Numbered from the stretch's first letter, positions 9,406-18,263 are shown. The stretch: DNA of 64,000 nucleotides from Rhodohalobacter sulfatireducens (GCF_022012475.1 NZ_JAKLWS010000019.1:1-64000), one strand, 5' to 3'. Numbers and translations: made by a program. Notes: generated by a model not told the origin, from the sequence alone.

Positions 9406-9813
9406 ATGGATACAAAATCCAAACAAATGATTGAGGAAGGATCTGAACTTCGTCTCCAATTCGAAAAACGTGATGGCTTACTTCCGGTTGTTGTTCAGGA
9501 ATCATCTTCAGGTGATATCTTGATGATTGCATCCGTTAATGGTGAGGCGTTGAATCAAACTATTAAGTCAGGTAAAGCAACTTTTTGGAGCACAAGCAGA
9601 CAAAAAATTTGGGTGAAGGGTGAAACCTCAGAAAATGCACTTTTAATCGAAGAAATTTTAGTTGATTGCGACCAAGATGCCCTTATCTATAAAGTTACAT
9701 TGGATGGCAAAGGAGCGTGCCATACAACTAATAAAAAGGGCTCACCCCGAAAATCTTGTTTTTACAGGAAATTAAATACAGACTCACTGAAATTAGAATT
9801 CTTGGAAAAATGA
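9406..9813 (+). CDS. hisI: Phosphoribosyl-AMP cyclohydrolase (HisI)
   Basis: 135 residues. HisI opens the purine ring of phosphoribosyl-AMP in the third step of histidine synthesis, using zinc. All family blocks are visible: GLLPVVVQ, A-F-WSTSRQKIWVKGETS, VDCDQDAL, and the C-terminal GACHTTN followed by SCFYR, with the zinc-site cysteines in DCDQD, GACHT and SCFYR. There is no HisE pyrophosphohydrolase domain, so this is a monofunctional enzyme. No other his gene is nearby. The stop overlaps the next gene's start by four bases (ATGA), so the two are translationally coupled. Confidence 0.93.
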   Translation: MDTKSKQMIEEGSELRLQFEKRDGLLPVVVQESSSGDILMIASVNGEALNQTIKSGKATFWSTSRQKIWVKGETSENALLIEEILVDCDQDALIYKVTLDGKGACHTTNKKGSPRKSCFYRKLNTDSLKLEFLEK

Positions 9814-10196
9814 AATTTAAATCCAGAAATGTTTTCGGCGAACCACTTGTAAATTGCAGTTCAAATCCATTAACAGGTTTCTATAGAAACGGCTGTTGTG
9901 AATCTGGTGATGAGGATTATGGCGATCACATGGTTTGTGCCGTAATGACAGCAGATTTTCTTAATTTTTCTAAATCCAAAGGTAATGATCTGTCTACGCC
10001 CCTCCCTCAATATAATTTCCCCGGGTTAAATCCCGGTGATCGGTGGTGCCTTTGCGCTCCCAGGTGGAAAGAAGCATACGAGGCCGGCATGGCACCTAAA
10101 GTAGTTCTTGAAGCCACAAATGAATTGACTCTGAATATAGTTTCAATGGAGATGCTTTTAGAGCATGCTTATAAGGAAAAACAAAAAAACGGGTGA
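9810..10196 (+). CDS. DUF2237 family protein
   Basis: 128 residues from the ATG at 9810, chosen because it overlaps the hisI stop as ATGA. A longer frame from 9756 would sit mostly inside hisI. The sequence NVFGEPLVNCSSNPLTGFYR, then CCESGDEDYGDHMVCAVMT, then FPGLNPGDRWCLCAPRWKEA is the conserved core of DUF2237, a small bacterial family with invariant Cys, Gly and Asp residues and no established function. The conserved cysteines suggest metal or redox chemistry, which is inference only. Close coupling to hisI here is probably positional. Confidence 0.88.
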   Translation: MKFKSRNVFGEPLVNCSSNPLTGFYRNGCCESGDEDYGDHMVCAVMTADFLNFSKSKGNDLSTPLPQYNFPGLNPGDRWCLCAPRWKEAYEAGMAPKVVLEATNELTLNIVSMEMLLEHAYKEKQKNG

Positions 10197-10351
10197 AAAT
10201 AGATTTTTGATGAGAGATGTTTGATCATTGTTTTAGTAAGGCTCCCCTTACGTTGTAGCAAATGGATGCGGAAAATAGATATTGAACTGCAAATCCTTTA
10301 ATGATCGTTTGAGAACTGTCTTTAAATCTTTAGACCCCTTAAAGTAGGTGT

Positions 10352-12862
10352 TCAATTCTTCTCAGCAGTGTTCTTTTCTCTTGCCCAATGGCGGAATATG
10401 GATATTGAAAATCCGGCCATAAGCATAAAGGTTCCCAGCCAAACCACAGAAACAAATGGTTTTTGCTCCGCCACAACCAGAACCCAATCTTCTTCGAAAT
10501 TTTCATCAAGACCGTATACTGTAAGCTCGATGGAATCCGATTCCGGCCGAACTTTACTAAAAAGTACGTTCATATCCCACTCCTTTATTTCGATAGGTGG
10601 AGAGTAGGTATAACTTCTGTCATCTTCAGTGTAAACGGCAAAAAGAGGTTCAGCTTCAAAAGCACGGCCTGACGACTCATGTTCGATGTGGATTAAAGAT
10701 CGAATTCCTATCTGGGTATTCTCGGGCAAAGCTTCCTCACTTGCCGGAACAAAGTTTCTGAAAGTAAATGCAAAAGGACCGACAGATTTAGTCTCGCCCC
10801 GGCTTAACTCTATTATTTGTGAGTCTTCCTGCTCTTCTGTTTGCTCCTCATCTTGATTACCAACCGGCATCATCGATTCATTCTGCGCATTCCTTTCGAA
10901 CTCTTCATTACGCTGCTCGACATACTTACTTCCTGCCACATAGAGGTAGATGTCTTTAACCATTCCTGTACGAACATGCGGATCTACAGACCAGTCAACT
11001 CCGTTTGGTCCTGAAGAGGTCAGCATCGGATAGACTTCCGGAGACATATAAAATACTTCTCCACCATCAATCGGTTCAAATCTGAGACGATAATTTTGTT
11101 GTCCCGGACGAGGGGAATTTGTGAGTTCATACCCTTCGTAGGTCACCATATATTTTTCGTTGACCAATTTTGGCTGATTAACTTTCAGCTCAAACATCTC
11201 CACTTTTTGCGTAATTGGAAATCCTTCGTCATCAAAAACTTCCCCCTGTTCAATCCGTGTGTTGTAATTCGTTGTTTGGGGGTCAAGCATTGGCACTGTG
11301 TACACAGACGAAGCGATAATTCCCAGCAGGAGTAATCCAAACCCAATATGGGTAATCGTACCGCCAACCAGCTTTGGATTTTTTCTCAAGAGTCTCACCA
11401 AAACCGTTCCATTTCCAATGACCGTAAACCAACCGGCGAAAATGTAAATCATGTAATAAATTGAGGTTACATTTCCTAATACAATAGAAACCACAGATAC
11501 AGTTGAGGTAATCAGCAGGGGTGTTATTAGCTCACCCGCAAGACTCTCCCAACTATGTCTCTCCCAAAAAAGATATTGCCCAACCACCGTAGCTAAAGCC
11601 ATAATAATGGCAATCGGCATGCTCCAGTTATTGTAAAACTGAATCTCCGGTGGTGTGGGATTATCAACAAAAAGTTTTCCTAAAATTGGGGAACTCGTAC
11701 CAAGAATAATCACTAATCCAAGAATAAACAGAAGCATTGCACCGGTGAACGTCATGAATTCACGGCTCAAAAATTTGGACTCTTTATCAGGTGTTGGCAA
11801 CTCTTTATAACGATAAAGGTAGAAACCGATTCCCATAATAGTAACAGCCAGAATAAATGCCAACAATTGGTTATACAGCCCTAAATCCACAAAACTGTGA
11901 ACCGATTGATCGGCAAGTACACCTGACCTGGTCAAAAATGTTTGGTAGATGATAGATACATAAGCCAGTATTGCAAAAAAGAGTGAAGCTTTGTGTGCGC
12001 GACGGCTTTTACGCTGAATGATCATCGCGTGTATTCCGGCTGTTCCGATTAGCCAGGGAACAAGTGATGCATTTTCAACCGGGTCCCACGCCCAGTATCC
12101 ACCGAATGAGAGAGTTTCATACGCCCAGTATCCTCCCAGGAAAATTGCTGTTAAAAGTGAGAGATTTGCTGCAAGTGTCCATGGCAGAGCCGGCCTGATC
12201 CATTCATGATATGTTTTTGTCCACAGGGATGCGATTGCGAAGGCAAATGGCACTGTCATCATTGAAAATCCAACAAAGATGATCGGGGGATGAATCATCA
12301 TCCATGGGCTTTTCAGCAAATCATTCAGCCCGGTTCCGTCTTGGGGTACAAAATCGGGATTGGCCTGCAGAAATGGGGCATTTGGCATCTCTTGTGCGAT
12401 AGTTCGGAACGGTGATGCTCCAATTTTGGTGAATCCAAAATCCCATCCGATAATCATCGAAAGGAGAAAAAATTGGGTCATTGCCATTACAAACATCACG
12501 GGAGCACGATAGGGCTTTCGAGTCCACACTATCAACCCAAGACCTACAAAAAAAGCAAAGAAGATCCAGAGCATGAAGCTTCCCTCCTGCCCACCATAGA
12601 AAGCTGAAAACAGGTATTTGGTTTCTAGGTCAAGGCTGGTATAGTTCCAAACATAATAGTATTGGAATTGATGAGTCATTATCAAATAGATGAGCGCAAT
12701 AGATGCTCCTAAGACAAAAACTCCCTTAAATCCCCAAAACCAATTCGAAATTCGTTCAACTTTTTTGTTGTTCCGCACGGAGGCAAATGCATATAACCCC
12801 ATCGAACAGACTGAAAAGAGAAAAGCGAAGTTTAAAAACCAACGTCCAGCTTCGGCAATCAT
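10352..12862 (-). CDS. ccmF: Cytochrome c-type biogenesis protein CcmF
   Basis: 836 residues. CcmF is the membrane subunit that transfers haem to apocytochrome c in System I. The WWD-type motif GGYWAWDPVENASLVPWL lies at about residues 250-270, with more than a dozen membrane segments over the first 500 residues and histidines in the flanking loops. The family is usually near 650 residues. The extra length is a periplasmic C-terminal part (about 530-800) containing an E/Q-rich linker (about 670-690, NQDEEQTEEQEDSQ) before a last membrane segment. It is the last gene of the ccm cluster, 3 bases after ccmE. Confidence 0.93.
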   Translation of the reverse strand: MIAEAGRWFLNFAFLFSVCSMGLYAFASVRNNKKVERISNWFWGFKGVFVLGASIALIYLIMTHQFQYYYVWNYTSLDLETKYLFSAFYGGQEGSFMLWIFFAFFVGLGLIVWTRKPYRAPVMFVMAMTQFFLLSMIIGWDFGFTKIGASPFRTIAQEMPNAPFLQANPDFVPQDGTGLNDLLKSPWMMIHPPIIFVGFSMMTVPFAFAIASLWTKTYHEWIRPALPWTLAANLSLLTAIFLGGYWAYETLSFGGYWAWDPVENASLVPWLIGTAGIHAMIIQRKSRRAHKASLFFAILAYVSIIYQTFLTRSGVLADQSVHSFVDLGLYNQLLAFILAVTIMGIGFYLYRYKELPTPDKESKFLSREFMTFTGAMLLFILGLVIILGTSSPILGKLFVDNPTPPEIQFYNNWSMPIAIIMALATVVGQYLFWERHSWESLAGELITPLLITSTVSVVSIVLGNVTSIYYMIYIFAGWFTVIGNGTVLVRLLRKNPKLVGGTITHIGFGLLLLGIIASSVYTVPMLDPQTTNYNTRIEQGEVFDDEGFPITQKVEMFELKVNQPKLVNEKYMVTYEGYELTNSPRPGQQNYRLRFEPIDGGEVFYMSPEVYPMLTSSGPNGVDWSVDPHVRTGMVKDIYLYVAGSKYVEQRNEEFERNAQNESMMPVGNQDEEQTEEQEDSQIIELSRGETKSVGPFAFTFRNFVPASEEALPENTQIGIRSLIHIEHESSGRAFEAEPLFAVYTEDDRSYTYSPPIEIKEWDMNVLFSKVRPESDSIELTVYGLDENFEEDWVLVVAEQKPFVSVVWLGTFMLMAGFSISIFRHWAREKNTAEKN

Positions 12863-12865
12863 AAA

Positions 12866-13261
12866 TTAACTCTCTATAGTGCTTGCCTTTTCAAAATCGG
12901 GCGAATCATTGTATTTAGAGGGGCATTTCATGAGCATTTCATTTGCATAAAAGACATTATTTCTCATTTCTCCTATTACTACCAGCTGAGTCGCCTGCTC
13001 AAAGTTATTGGGCTTTGGTCGTGGATAGATCACTTTTCTCACATTTCCTGCCCGGTCTTTCATGTGAAAACTAAATTGCATGGTATCTCTTGAGAATCCA
13101 TACTCCCCAGTTGAATCCCACGTACCCACAACATGTGATGAAGTCCGCGCTTCAGCTTCTTCAAAATTTACATAAGTGCTTATGCTGTTTCCAAAATTGT
13201 ACATCAGGAGTGATGTAAAAACAATAATTGAAACAATTCCGATGATTAATTTAGGTTTCAT
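12866..13261 (-). CDS. ccmE: Haem chaperone CcmE, Cys-type (CXXXY)
   Basis: 131 residues from the ATG at 13261. A TTG 30 bases upstream also gives an open frame but would overlap the preceding gene more deeply. CcmE is a membrane-anchored OB-fold protein that binds haem covalently before CcmF takes it. Here: one N-terminal membrane segment (about 5-24), then strands ending in VVIGEMRNNVFYANEMLMKCPSKYN (residues about 94-118). Classical CcmE has HxxxY at this point; this one has Cys113-x-x-x-Tyr117. The CXXXY form is known from archaeal and some sulfate-reducer CcmE proteins. It overlaps the upstream ccmD-like gene by 11 bases. Confidence 0.88.
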   Translation of the reverse strand: MKPKLIIGIVSIIVFTSLLMYNFGNSISTYVNFEEAEARTSSHVVGTWDSTGEYGFSRDTMQFSFHMKDRAGNVRKVIYPRPKPNNFEQATQLVVIGEMRNNVFYANEMLMKCPSKYNDSPDFEKASTIES

Positions 13262-13511
13262 CTGAGGATTCTTCTTTAAGTGATTCTTCAAGTTTACTCA
13301 CGTTTCTGTCTACCCGAATCAGGTAAAAGAGTAAAACAAACCAGATAATTAGGCTGACTCCTAAAACAACAAAAATAAGGTCATTCGAAGCCATTAGTTG
13401 TATAAATGCGGATGTTTGTTCAATGCCCTCTACCCCTTCCCACTTTCCGGAATAGCTGCTGCTCAGGGTATCAACGGCGGTGTTGCCAGAATCTTGTATG
13501 TTTAATTTCAT
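13251..13511 (-). CDS. CcmD-like small membrane protein
   Basis: 86 residues with one strong membrane segment (about 46-66, IFVVLGVSLIIWFVLLFYLI) followed by a basic/acidic helix (RVDRNVSKLEESLKEE). Size class, single TM and position between ccmC and ccmE fit CcmD, which helps release CcmE with haem from the CcmABC complex. The N-terminal 40 residues are longer than in classical CcmD. The start codon overlaps the ccmC stop (ATGA), indicating translational coupling. The name follows from context; the sequence itself is poorly conserved. Confidence 0.7.
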   Translation of the reverse strand: MKLNIQDSGNTAVDTLSSSYSGKWEGVEGIEQTSAFIQLMASNDLIFVVLGVSLIIWFVLLFYLIRVDRNVSKLEESLKEESSDET

Positions 13512-14170
13512 GATCCGCTCAAGGTTGTCCTTTCTTTGAGAACTTTATACCGGTTCACAACATTCATAATCCAAAACGAAAGACCAATAAATCCAATTAC
13601 AGCGGGATAAAAGATATACCGAAGTTCAGGTGCGGTAATCTCACTAAATGCCGGATTTCCTTCAGCTCCCGGGTGCAAACTCGGAAGTTGCCGAGGAATG
13701 ATATACAACAAAAATGGGATCGTTGTGACTCCAAAAATATTATAAATCGCTGATATTTTCGCGCTCTTCTCACGATCATTAAATGCCGACCTTAAAATAA
13801 AATATGCTACAAAAATCAGCATTGCGAGGGCTGCCAAATTCATCCGGGGTTCAGCAAAAGTCCACCAGGTACCCCAGGTAAACCGTGCCCACAATGATCC
13901 GGTTAACAAACCGCATATTCCAAAAAGCAAACCAACAGATGTTGCTGTTTCGGCCTTTCGATCCCACTTCAAATGTTCGTCATTTAAATATCGAACACTA
14001 AAGTAGAAAGCCATTGAAAAAGCTATCATCATGGTAAACCACATTGGTACATGTAGAAATAAATTGCGAGCAGATTGCTCCAAAATTGCTATTTCCGGGA
14101 TTTGTATCAAAAATCCCGCAGATATGACAATCGTCATCCAAACTGCCACTAAAATTTTCCAAACCTTCAA
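13508..14170 (-). CDS. ccmC: Haem exporter protein CcmC
   Basis: 220 residues, six predicted membrane segments. CcmC presents haem to CcmE at the outer face of the membrane. The WWD-type signature is visible as WGTWWTFAEPRMNLAALAML, with conserved His in NLFLHVPMWF and SLHPGAEG. The start used here is a TTG; the nearest ATG is at residue 12 and would cut into the first membrane segment. This is the first gene of the cluster: ccmA and ccmB are not present upstream, where an insertion-sequence relic and repeats lie instead. Confidence 0.9.
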   Translation of the reverse strand: MKVWKILVAVWMTIVISAGFLIQIPEIAILEQSARNLFLHVPMWFTMMIAFSMAFYFSVRYLNDEHLKWDRKAETATSVGLLFGICGLLTGSLWARFTWGTWWTFAEPRMNLAALAMLIFVAYFILRSAFNDREKSAKISAIYNIFGVTTIPFLLYIIPRQLPSLHPGAEGNPAFSEITAPELRYIFYPAVIGFIGLSFWIMNVVNRYKVLKERTTLSGS

Positions 14171-14310
14171 AATGATGATGCTTTTTTGGCTCTAATACAG
14201 TTAACAAAGATACGAAAAGGAACCATTTTTTTATAAATTGATTATGAAGATGTTGATGAATTTTTGTGATATGAATTGAACGATTCCTCTCTTACAAAAC
14301 TATCATTCTC

Positions 14311-14330
14311 GGCTCATTTGAGCCTCCTGC
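14311..14330 (+). repeat. REP-like palindrome (left copy)
   Basis: GGCTCATTTGAGCC followed by TCCTGC. The same layout, GGCTC-N4-GAGCCTCCT, recurs at 14817-14835 (reverse strand) and 15065-15085, bracketing the transposase relic. Confidence 0.55.
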
Positions 14331-14332
14331 CC

Positions 14333-14799
14333 CTACTCATTGACAAAGTAAAACAAATATTTCTCATCGTATTGAATCTCAAATTTTCTCAACAAAGAGA
14401 TCTACTCCTGTTTAAATGTTCTATTTTTATGATGATCTTCCTGATTCAAAACATATTTACAAACCCGGTCTCTATGAGAATGTGAATATGAAAAACCACC
14501 ATATCCCTGTTGCCATTTGAATTTGTCCCTTAACCATTTTTAATGATTGATGAATTCATTGCTTTCAACTTTGATCTCTTTGACAAAATCAGAAATCAAC
14601 ATGCTTCCGGATTTAAATCCAACAAATAGATGTGAATGATCAGGCATTCAATGAACGGCCAGCATCTTTGCTTCCCGATTCCGAACTAAGCCTGTCATAT
14701 ATCTGTGCACTTCTTCTTTGTATCTTTCGGGATGAGACTTCTCCGGTTTCGAACAGAAAATACGAATTGCAGGTATATTTGTGAAAATGTGTTGGGTAT
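14333..14799 (-). pseudogene. Decayed IS200/Y1-type (REP-associated) transposase
   Basis: Reading the minus strand from an ATA (probably once ATG) at 14799: PNTFSQIYLQFVFSVRN and RRSLI, then a frameshift near 14740, then RYKEEVHRYMTGLVRNREAKMLAVH, a TGA, MPDHSHLFVGFKSGSMLIS, DFVKEIKVESNEFINH, a TAA at 14542, KWLRDKFKWQQGYGGFSYSH, SHRDRVCKYVLNQ, a TAG at 14404, and ISLLRKFEIQYDEKYLF. These are the ordered blocks of Y1 single-strand transposases (HxH in HSHLF, GYGGFSYS, and the catalytic Tyr helix region). One frameshift and three in-frame stops show it is dead. Full length would be about 155 residues. It sits inside REP-like palindromes. Confidence 0.85.
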
Positions 14800-14816
14800 T
14801 TCCTTGTCTTCTTTTT

Positions 14817-14882
14817 AGGAGGCTCCTAAGGAGCTATCAAGAAAATTTCATTTCTATAAACAGGAAGCTCCATCGGAGCTTT
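14817..14882. repeat. Two REP-like palindromes beside the transposase relic
   Basis: AGGAGGCTCCTAAGGAGCT (14817-14835) is the reverse-strand version of the GGCTC-N4-GAGCCTCCT unit. AAGCTCCATCGGAGCTT (about 14864-14882) is a second, related palindrome 30 bases further on. Confidence 0.55.
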
Positions 14883-15064
14883 TTAATATTTAAAACATGT
14901 CTATATATGTTGGAGCCAAAAAATTCAAAATCCTTACAAAAGATTCGAACTTATGCTATTTTGAGTGCCTCCAAGCCTATAATTATTTAGTTGAAAAGCA
15001 ATAATCAAACAGACTTCGTAGGAGTTGCCTATTTATAAAAACTCTGTTAGGCAGAAACCCGAAC

Positions 15065-15085
15065 GGCTCCATAGGAGCCTCCTGC
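15065..15085 (+). repeat. REP-like palindrome (right copy)
   Basis: GGCTCCATAGGAGCC followed by TCCTGC, matching the copy at 14311-14330 in stem and in the trailing TCCTGC. A weaker related unit (CTTCGTAGGAGTTGCC) lies near 15014-15029. Confidence 0.55.
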
Positions 15086-15160
15086 GATTCTTCTATCGTT
15101 GAAACCTAAAAGTGAACCTCTATTGAATGAGAGTTCCAAATCATTTGTTATTTTGTTTCT

Positions 15161-15676
15161 ATGAAAGAGAAAAAGATCGAATTACAACCCCAAAAGAGCC
15201 ACAATTTTTGGTGGTATGTTGTTGGGGTTCTTCTGATCCCCCTCCTTGCCGGAATCTATCTACTATACAAAAAGGTCAAAGAACTTTCGGAAATACACTA
15301 TAAAATAACTGATAAAACTATTACATCAGTCTCCTCTTCTTTCACTGAATCCGTTGATATTGCAAATATTAACGATGTGAAAATAGATCAAAGATGGATT
15401 GACAAACAGTTTGGCATCGGGAACTTACAGCTCATCACAAATACACGAAAGGTAGATCTGATTGGGCTGGAAAACCCCAAAAACATGGCCGATTTGATCA
15501 TGAAAGCGGCTGAGGCTGAACGTTATAAAATAGAGCAACAACAGAAAAAAGAGAGAGTTGAAACAAAATCATCACCCGGCAGCCTTGATAAATTGGACTA
15601 CCTCACCGGTCTTTGGCAACAAGGTTTGATTTCTAATGATGATTATTTGCGGGAAAAGAAGCATTTTGAGGAGTAG
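15161..15676 (+). CDS. Membrane protein with PH-like domain and SHOCT-like C-terminus
   Basis: 171 residues. One or two membrane segments at about 16-36 (WWYVVGVLLIPLLAGIYLLY) are followed by a bacterial PH-like region (about 45-125: ITDKTITSVSSSFTESVDI, then VKIDQRWIDKQFGIGNLQL), the usual pattern of bPH2 proteins with a W-x-x-x-x-F-G-x-G-x-L turn. A charged linker leads to a short C-terminal motif, LDYLTGLWQQGLISNDDYLREKKHFEE in two halves, which resembles SHOCT oligomerisation motifs (LxxLxxxGxIxxxEFxxxK). Function unknown; likely an inner-membrane scaffold protein. Confidence 0.72.
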   Translation: MKEKKIELQPQKSHNFWWYVVGVLLIPLLAGIYLLYKKVKELSEIHYKITDKTITSVSSSFTESVDIANINDVKIDQRWIDKQFGIGNLQLITNTRKVDLIGLENPKNMADLIMKAAEAERYKIEQQQKKERVETKSSPGSLDKLDYLTGLWQQGLISNDDYLREKKHFEE

Positions 15677-15719
15677 CTGAAGTCTCATCAGTGTAATCCT
15701 AAAATAACCTTCAATTTCC

Positions 15720-16181
15720 ATGAATTTCGTACACCTCACCAGTTGTGCATTATTATTCGTCATCTTTTCTTTATTCATTTTTGATTCATCTCTTGCTCAA
15801 ACCGACGCGAATCAACCCGTAAAAAGCACACAAATTCTTCAAACCCAATCCACCTGGAACGGAGCAGATCTATCTTATTCGGTTTCAGGAGAAGAAGAAA
15901 TAACGGCTTTGAAAATTGAATTTGCTCCCGGAGCTGAAACAGCGTGGCATCGTCACCCGGTTGCATCATTGGCCTACATCATAAGTGGAGAGTTGGAAGT
16001 CATTTTAAAGGATAGTAAGGAATCAAAAATTTTCAGAAAGGGAGATGCATTTTCCGAGGTGATCAATACCTGGCACTATGGGAAAAATATTGGAGATGAG
16101 CCGGTCGAGCTTATTGTTTTTTATGTTGGTGAGAAAGGCATCCAGTTAACAGAACTCCTCTCAGAGCCTGAAATAAAATAA
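15720..16181 (+). CDS. Secreted cupin-domain protein
   Basis: 153 residues with a signal peptide (about 1-27, ending SSLAQT). The cupin barrel covers about 55-140: motif 1 is PGAETAWHRHPVASLAYIISGELE with metal-ligand histidines in WHRHP, and motif 2 is GDAFSEVINTWHYGKNIGDEP with the distal His. This is a single-domain cupin 2 protein, probably periplasmic and metal-binding; the substrate cannot be told. It ends at a strong terminator shared with the convergent DoxX gene. Confidence 0.85.
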   Translation: MNFVHLTSCALLFVIFSLFIFDSSLAQTDANQPVKSTQILQTQSTWNGADLSYSVSGEEEITALKIEFAPGAETAWHRHPVASLAYIISGELEVILKDSKESKIFRKGDAFSEVINTWHYGKNIGDEPVELIVFYVGEKGIQLTELLSEPEIK

Positions 16182-16187
16182 AAGAGA

Positions 16188-16217
16188 AAAGGGTGAGTTC
16201 GTTGAATCTCACCCTTT
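16188..16217. terminator. Bidirectional rho-independent terminator
   Basis: Perfect 10-base stem AAAGGGTGAG (16188-16197) / CTCACCCTTT (16208-16217) with a 10-base loop, located in the 51-base gap between the convergent cupin and DoxX genes. T-runs are present on both strands around it. Confidence 0.85.
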
Positions 16218-16232
16218 CAAAAATCAACACAT

Positions 16233-16628
16233 TTAACGATTGGCAATTTTATGGTCTACCGAATAATTGCCATTTCCAATAAAGAAAAGTGCAAGACTTG
16301 CCAGTAAAAGCATAAGTTCCAATCTCAATCCACTAAATCCATCCGGTAGTTTAACCATAAATATTGCTACCAACATTGTAAACGCGAGCAGCAGGTAAGG
16401 AATTTTAGTATATGCCCCGAAGAGGACCATAATTCCACCAAAAAATTCAACGAGTGCAACTACCCATGCCATTATTCCGGGCAGTGGAATCCCTACATTT
16501 CCAAAGAACCCCTGTACACCTTCGATTCCTGTTAATTTTCCCCAACCGGCTACAATAAAAATTACACCAACTCCTATCCGAAGAAGAAGGATTGCTAAGT
16601 CTCCATATTTGTTATCTAAATTTGCCAT
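16233..16628 (-). CDS. DoxX family membrane protein
   Basis: 131 residues with four membrane segments. The family pattern is clear: LLLRIGVGVIFIVAGWGKL in segment 1, then GIPLPGIMAWVVALVEFFGG, a short charged loop (AYTKIP), and two more segments ending in FFIGNGNYSVDHKI. DoxX proteins are small quinol-linked or redox-associated membrane proteins of varied roles. It is transcribed alone toward the shared terminator at 16188. Confidence 0.9.
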   Translation of the reverse strand: MANLDNKYGDLAILLLRIGVGVIFIVAGWGKLTGIEGVQGFFGNVGIPLPGIMAWVVALVEFFGGIMVLFGAYTKIPYLLLAFTMLVAIFMVKLPDGFSGLRLELMLLLASLALFFIGNGNYSVDHKIANR

Positions 16629-16891
16629 GGTTTTCCGTTTTTTGAGTTAGATAGACGAACTGTATCACTGCTTGATCTGCTTAGAATTTAATCTCTACAG
16701 CTTTAATTACAAATTAAATTCGATATTCCATTGATTATTATTGCAATTCGGGTAGTACTCGTAATTATTTTAACCAATCAACCATTTTAAATCTTCTTTG
16801 AATTTGGATTTGTTGAATGCAGAATACTCATTAGATTTATGCTTCTTTATCTAATAAATTGTATGAATTAATTAATCAAATAGATTTGCAA

Positions 16892-18136
16892 ATGAAGACT
16901 CTTAAACTCGGGATTGTTGGATCTGGATTTATCGCCAAATTTTTAGCTGTAGCCATGAAGCAGGTTCGGCAGATCGAAATTTCTGCCATCTATAAACGTG
17001 GTGGATCTGAGGATCTAGCCAAATACGCTAAAGAGAATGGATTGGGCGACCCAAAGCTATATGATTCAGTATCCGAAATGTGTAATCATTGCGATGCGAT
17101 TGCCATCTACTCACCTAATTATACGAGAGTGGCCATCATGGAGGAGATTAATAAAGCTGTTAAAAAGGGAGCTGAGTTAAAAGGTGTAATTTGTGAAAAG
17201 CCTCTCGGACGAACGATAGCTGAAGCACAAAAAATGGTGGACCTCGCAAGGGATGCAAACCTGAAAACGGCCTATTTTGAAAATCAGTTGCATATGAATG
17301 CGGTTAATAAAGCACTCGATCAGCTGGAGCCTCAGCGAAATGCTATGGGTTCTTTTACTCTTGCACGAAGTACCGAAGAGCACGCCGGGCCTCACAACGG
17401 ATGGTTTTGGGATCCTACCCAGCAGGGTGGCGGAGTATTGTCTGATATGGGATGCCATAGTATTGCTGTATCTCGCCACATTTTAACACCTCCCGGAAAA
17501 GATCCGCTGTTCCTCGAACCGGTTGCGGTTCAGTGTGACACTTCCCTTTTGAAATGGGGACAGCCAAAATATCGTGAACAGCTCAAGAAAAAATTCGGGG
17601 TTGATTACAGCGAAACTCCGGCAGAAGATTTTGCAACAGGAATTATCACATTCAAAAATCCTGAAACCGGACAACTTGTTAAAGGCCAGTTTACCAACTC
17701 ATGGATGTACGATAAACAGGGGCTCCGCCTGTGGATGGATGCCATTGGACCCGGCTACGCCATGGAAGTGAATTCCCTCATCTCCCCACTTGAAATTTTT
17801 GTTGGAGATGAAGCCGCAGAAGGCGTTGCAGATGCTGAAACCGCTATCGAAAAATCAACCACAACTCGTGGGCTTTTACCCGTTCATCCTGATGAAGCCG
17901 GACTTTACGGGTATGACACGGAACAAGAAGATGCCGTGAAAGCATTTATTAATGGCGAAGATGCTTTCCTTGATTGGGAGTTCGGTTTAGAAGTGACAAA
18001 ACTTGTTCAAGCTGCTTACATGGCCGCTGAAAAGAAACAGACCATCGACCTGACTGAACCGGGTGTTCAAGAAGAGTTGAAAAACTATAAGTCTCTTATT
18101 TCACAAGGTAAAGGTTCGGATCTACTCTTTTCTTAA
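16892..18136 (+). CDS. Gfo/Idh/MocA family NAD(P)-dependent oxidoreductase
   Basis: 414 residues from the ATG at 16892 (MKTLKLGIVGSGFIA); an upstream TTG would only add a non-conserved tail. The N-terminal Rossmann fold has the dinucleotide motif GIVGSGFIAKF (about 6-16) and the family EKP motif in CEKPLGRTIAEAQ (about 105). The C-terminal domain has the GGGVLSDMGCHSIAVSRHIL block with the catalytic-type D-x-x-x-H. Members oxidise or reduce sugars, inositols or related compounds. At 414 residues it is longer than average. Substrate unknown; no sugar operon is adjacent. Confidence 0.88.
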   Translation: MKTLKLGIVGSGFIAKFLAVAMKQVRQIEISAIYKRGGSEDLAKYAKENGLGDPKLYDSVSEMCNHCDAIAIYSPNYTRVAIMEEINKAVKKGAELKGVICEKPLGRTIAEAQKMVDLARDANLKTAYFENQLHMNAVNKALDQLEPQRNAMGSFTLARSTEEHAGPHNGWFWDPTQQGGGVLSDMGCHSIAVSRHILTPPGKDPLFLEPVAVQCDTSLLKWGQPKYREQLKKKFGVDYSETPAEDFATGIITFKNPETGQLVKGQFTNSWMYDKQGLRLWMDAIGPGYAMEVNSLISPLEIFVGDEAAEGVADAETAIEKSTTTRGLLPVHPDEAGLYGYDTEQEDAVKAFINGEDAFLDWEFGLEVTKLVQAAYMAAEKKQTIDLTEPGVQEELKNYKSLISQGKGSDLLFS

Positions 18137-18165
18137 AAATAATTATCAACATTCGTAGTCGGTCT

Positions 18166-18249
18166 ATTGCGAGTGACTCTAACGACCGCGGCAATCTCCT
18201 GATTTAATCATGAGTGGAGATTGCCGGTCTCACTCCATTCGCTTGCAAT
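18166..18249. repeat. Palindromic intergenic repeat
   Basis: Inner perfect stem GGCAATCTCC (18190-18199) / GGAGATTGCC (18216-18225), extended outward by ATTGCGAGTGA on the left and TCACTCCATTCGCTTGCAAT on the right. This is the form of a small mobile palindrome, similar in parts to 32815-32860. Confidence 0.65.
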
Positions 18250-18263
18250 GACTTTTCAAAGCC

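Noticed and set aside
12866-13291. CcmE start at the TTG at 13291
   Set aside because: The ATG at 13261 gives the normal length and starts just before the membrane segment; the TTG would overlap the upstream gene by 41 bases.
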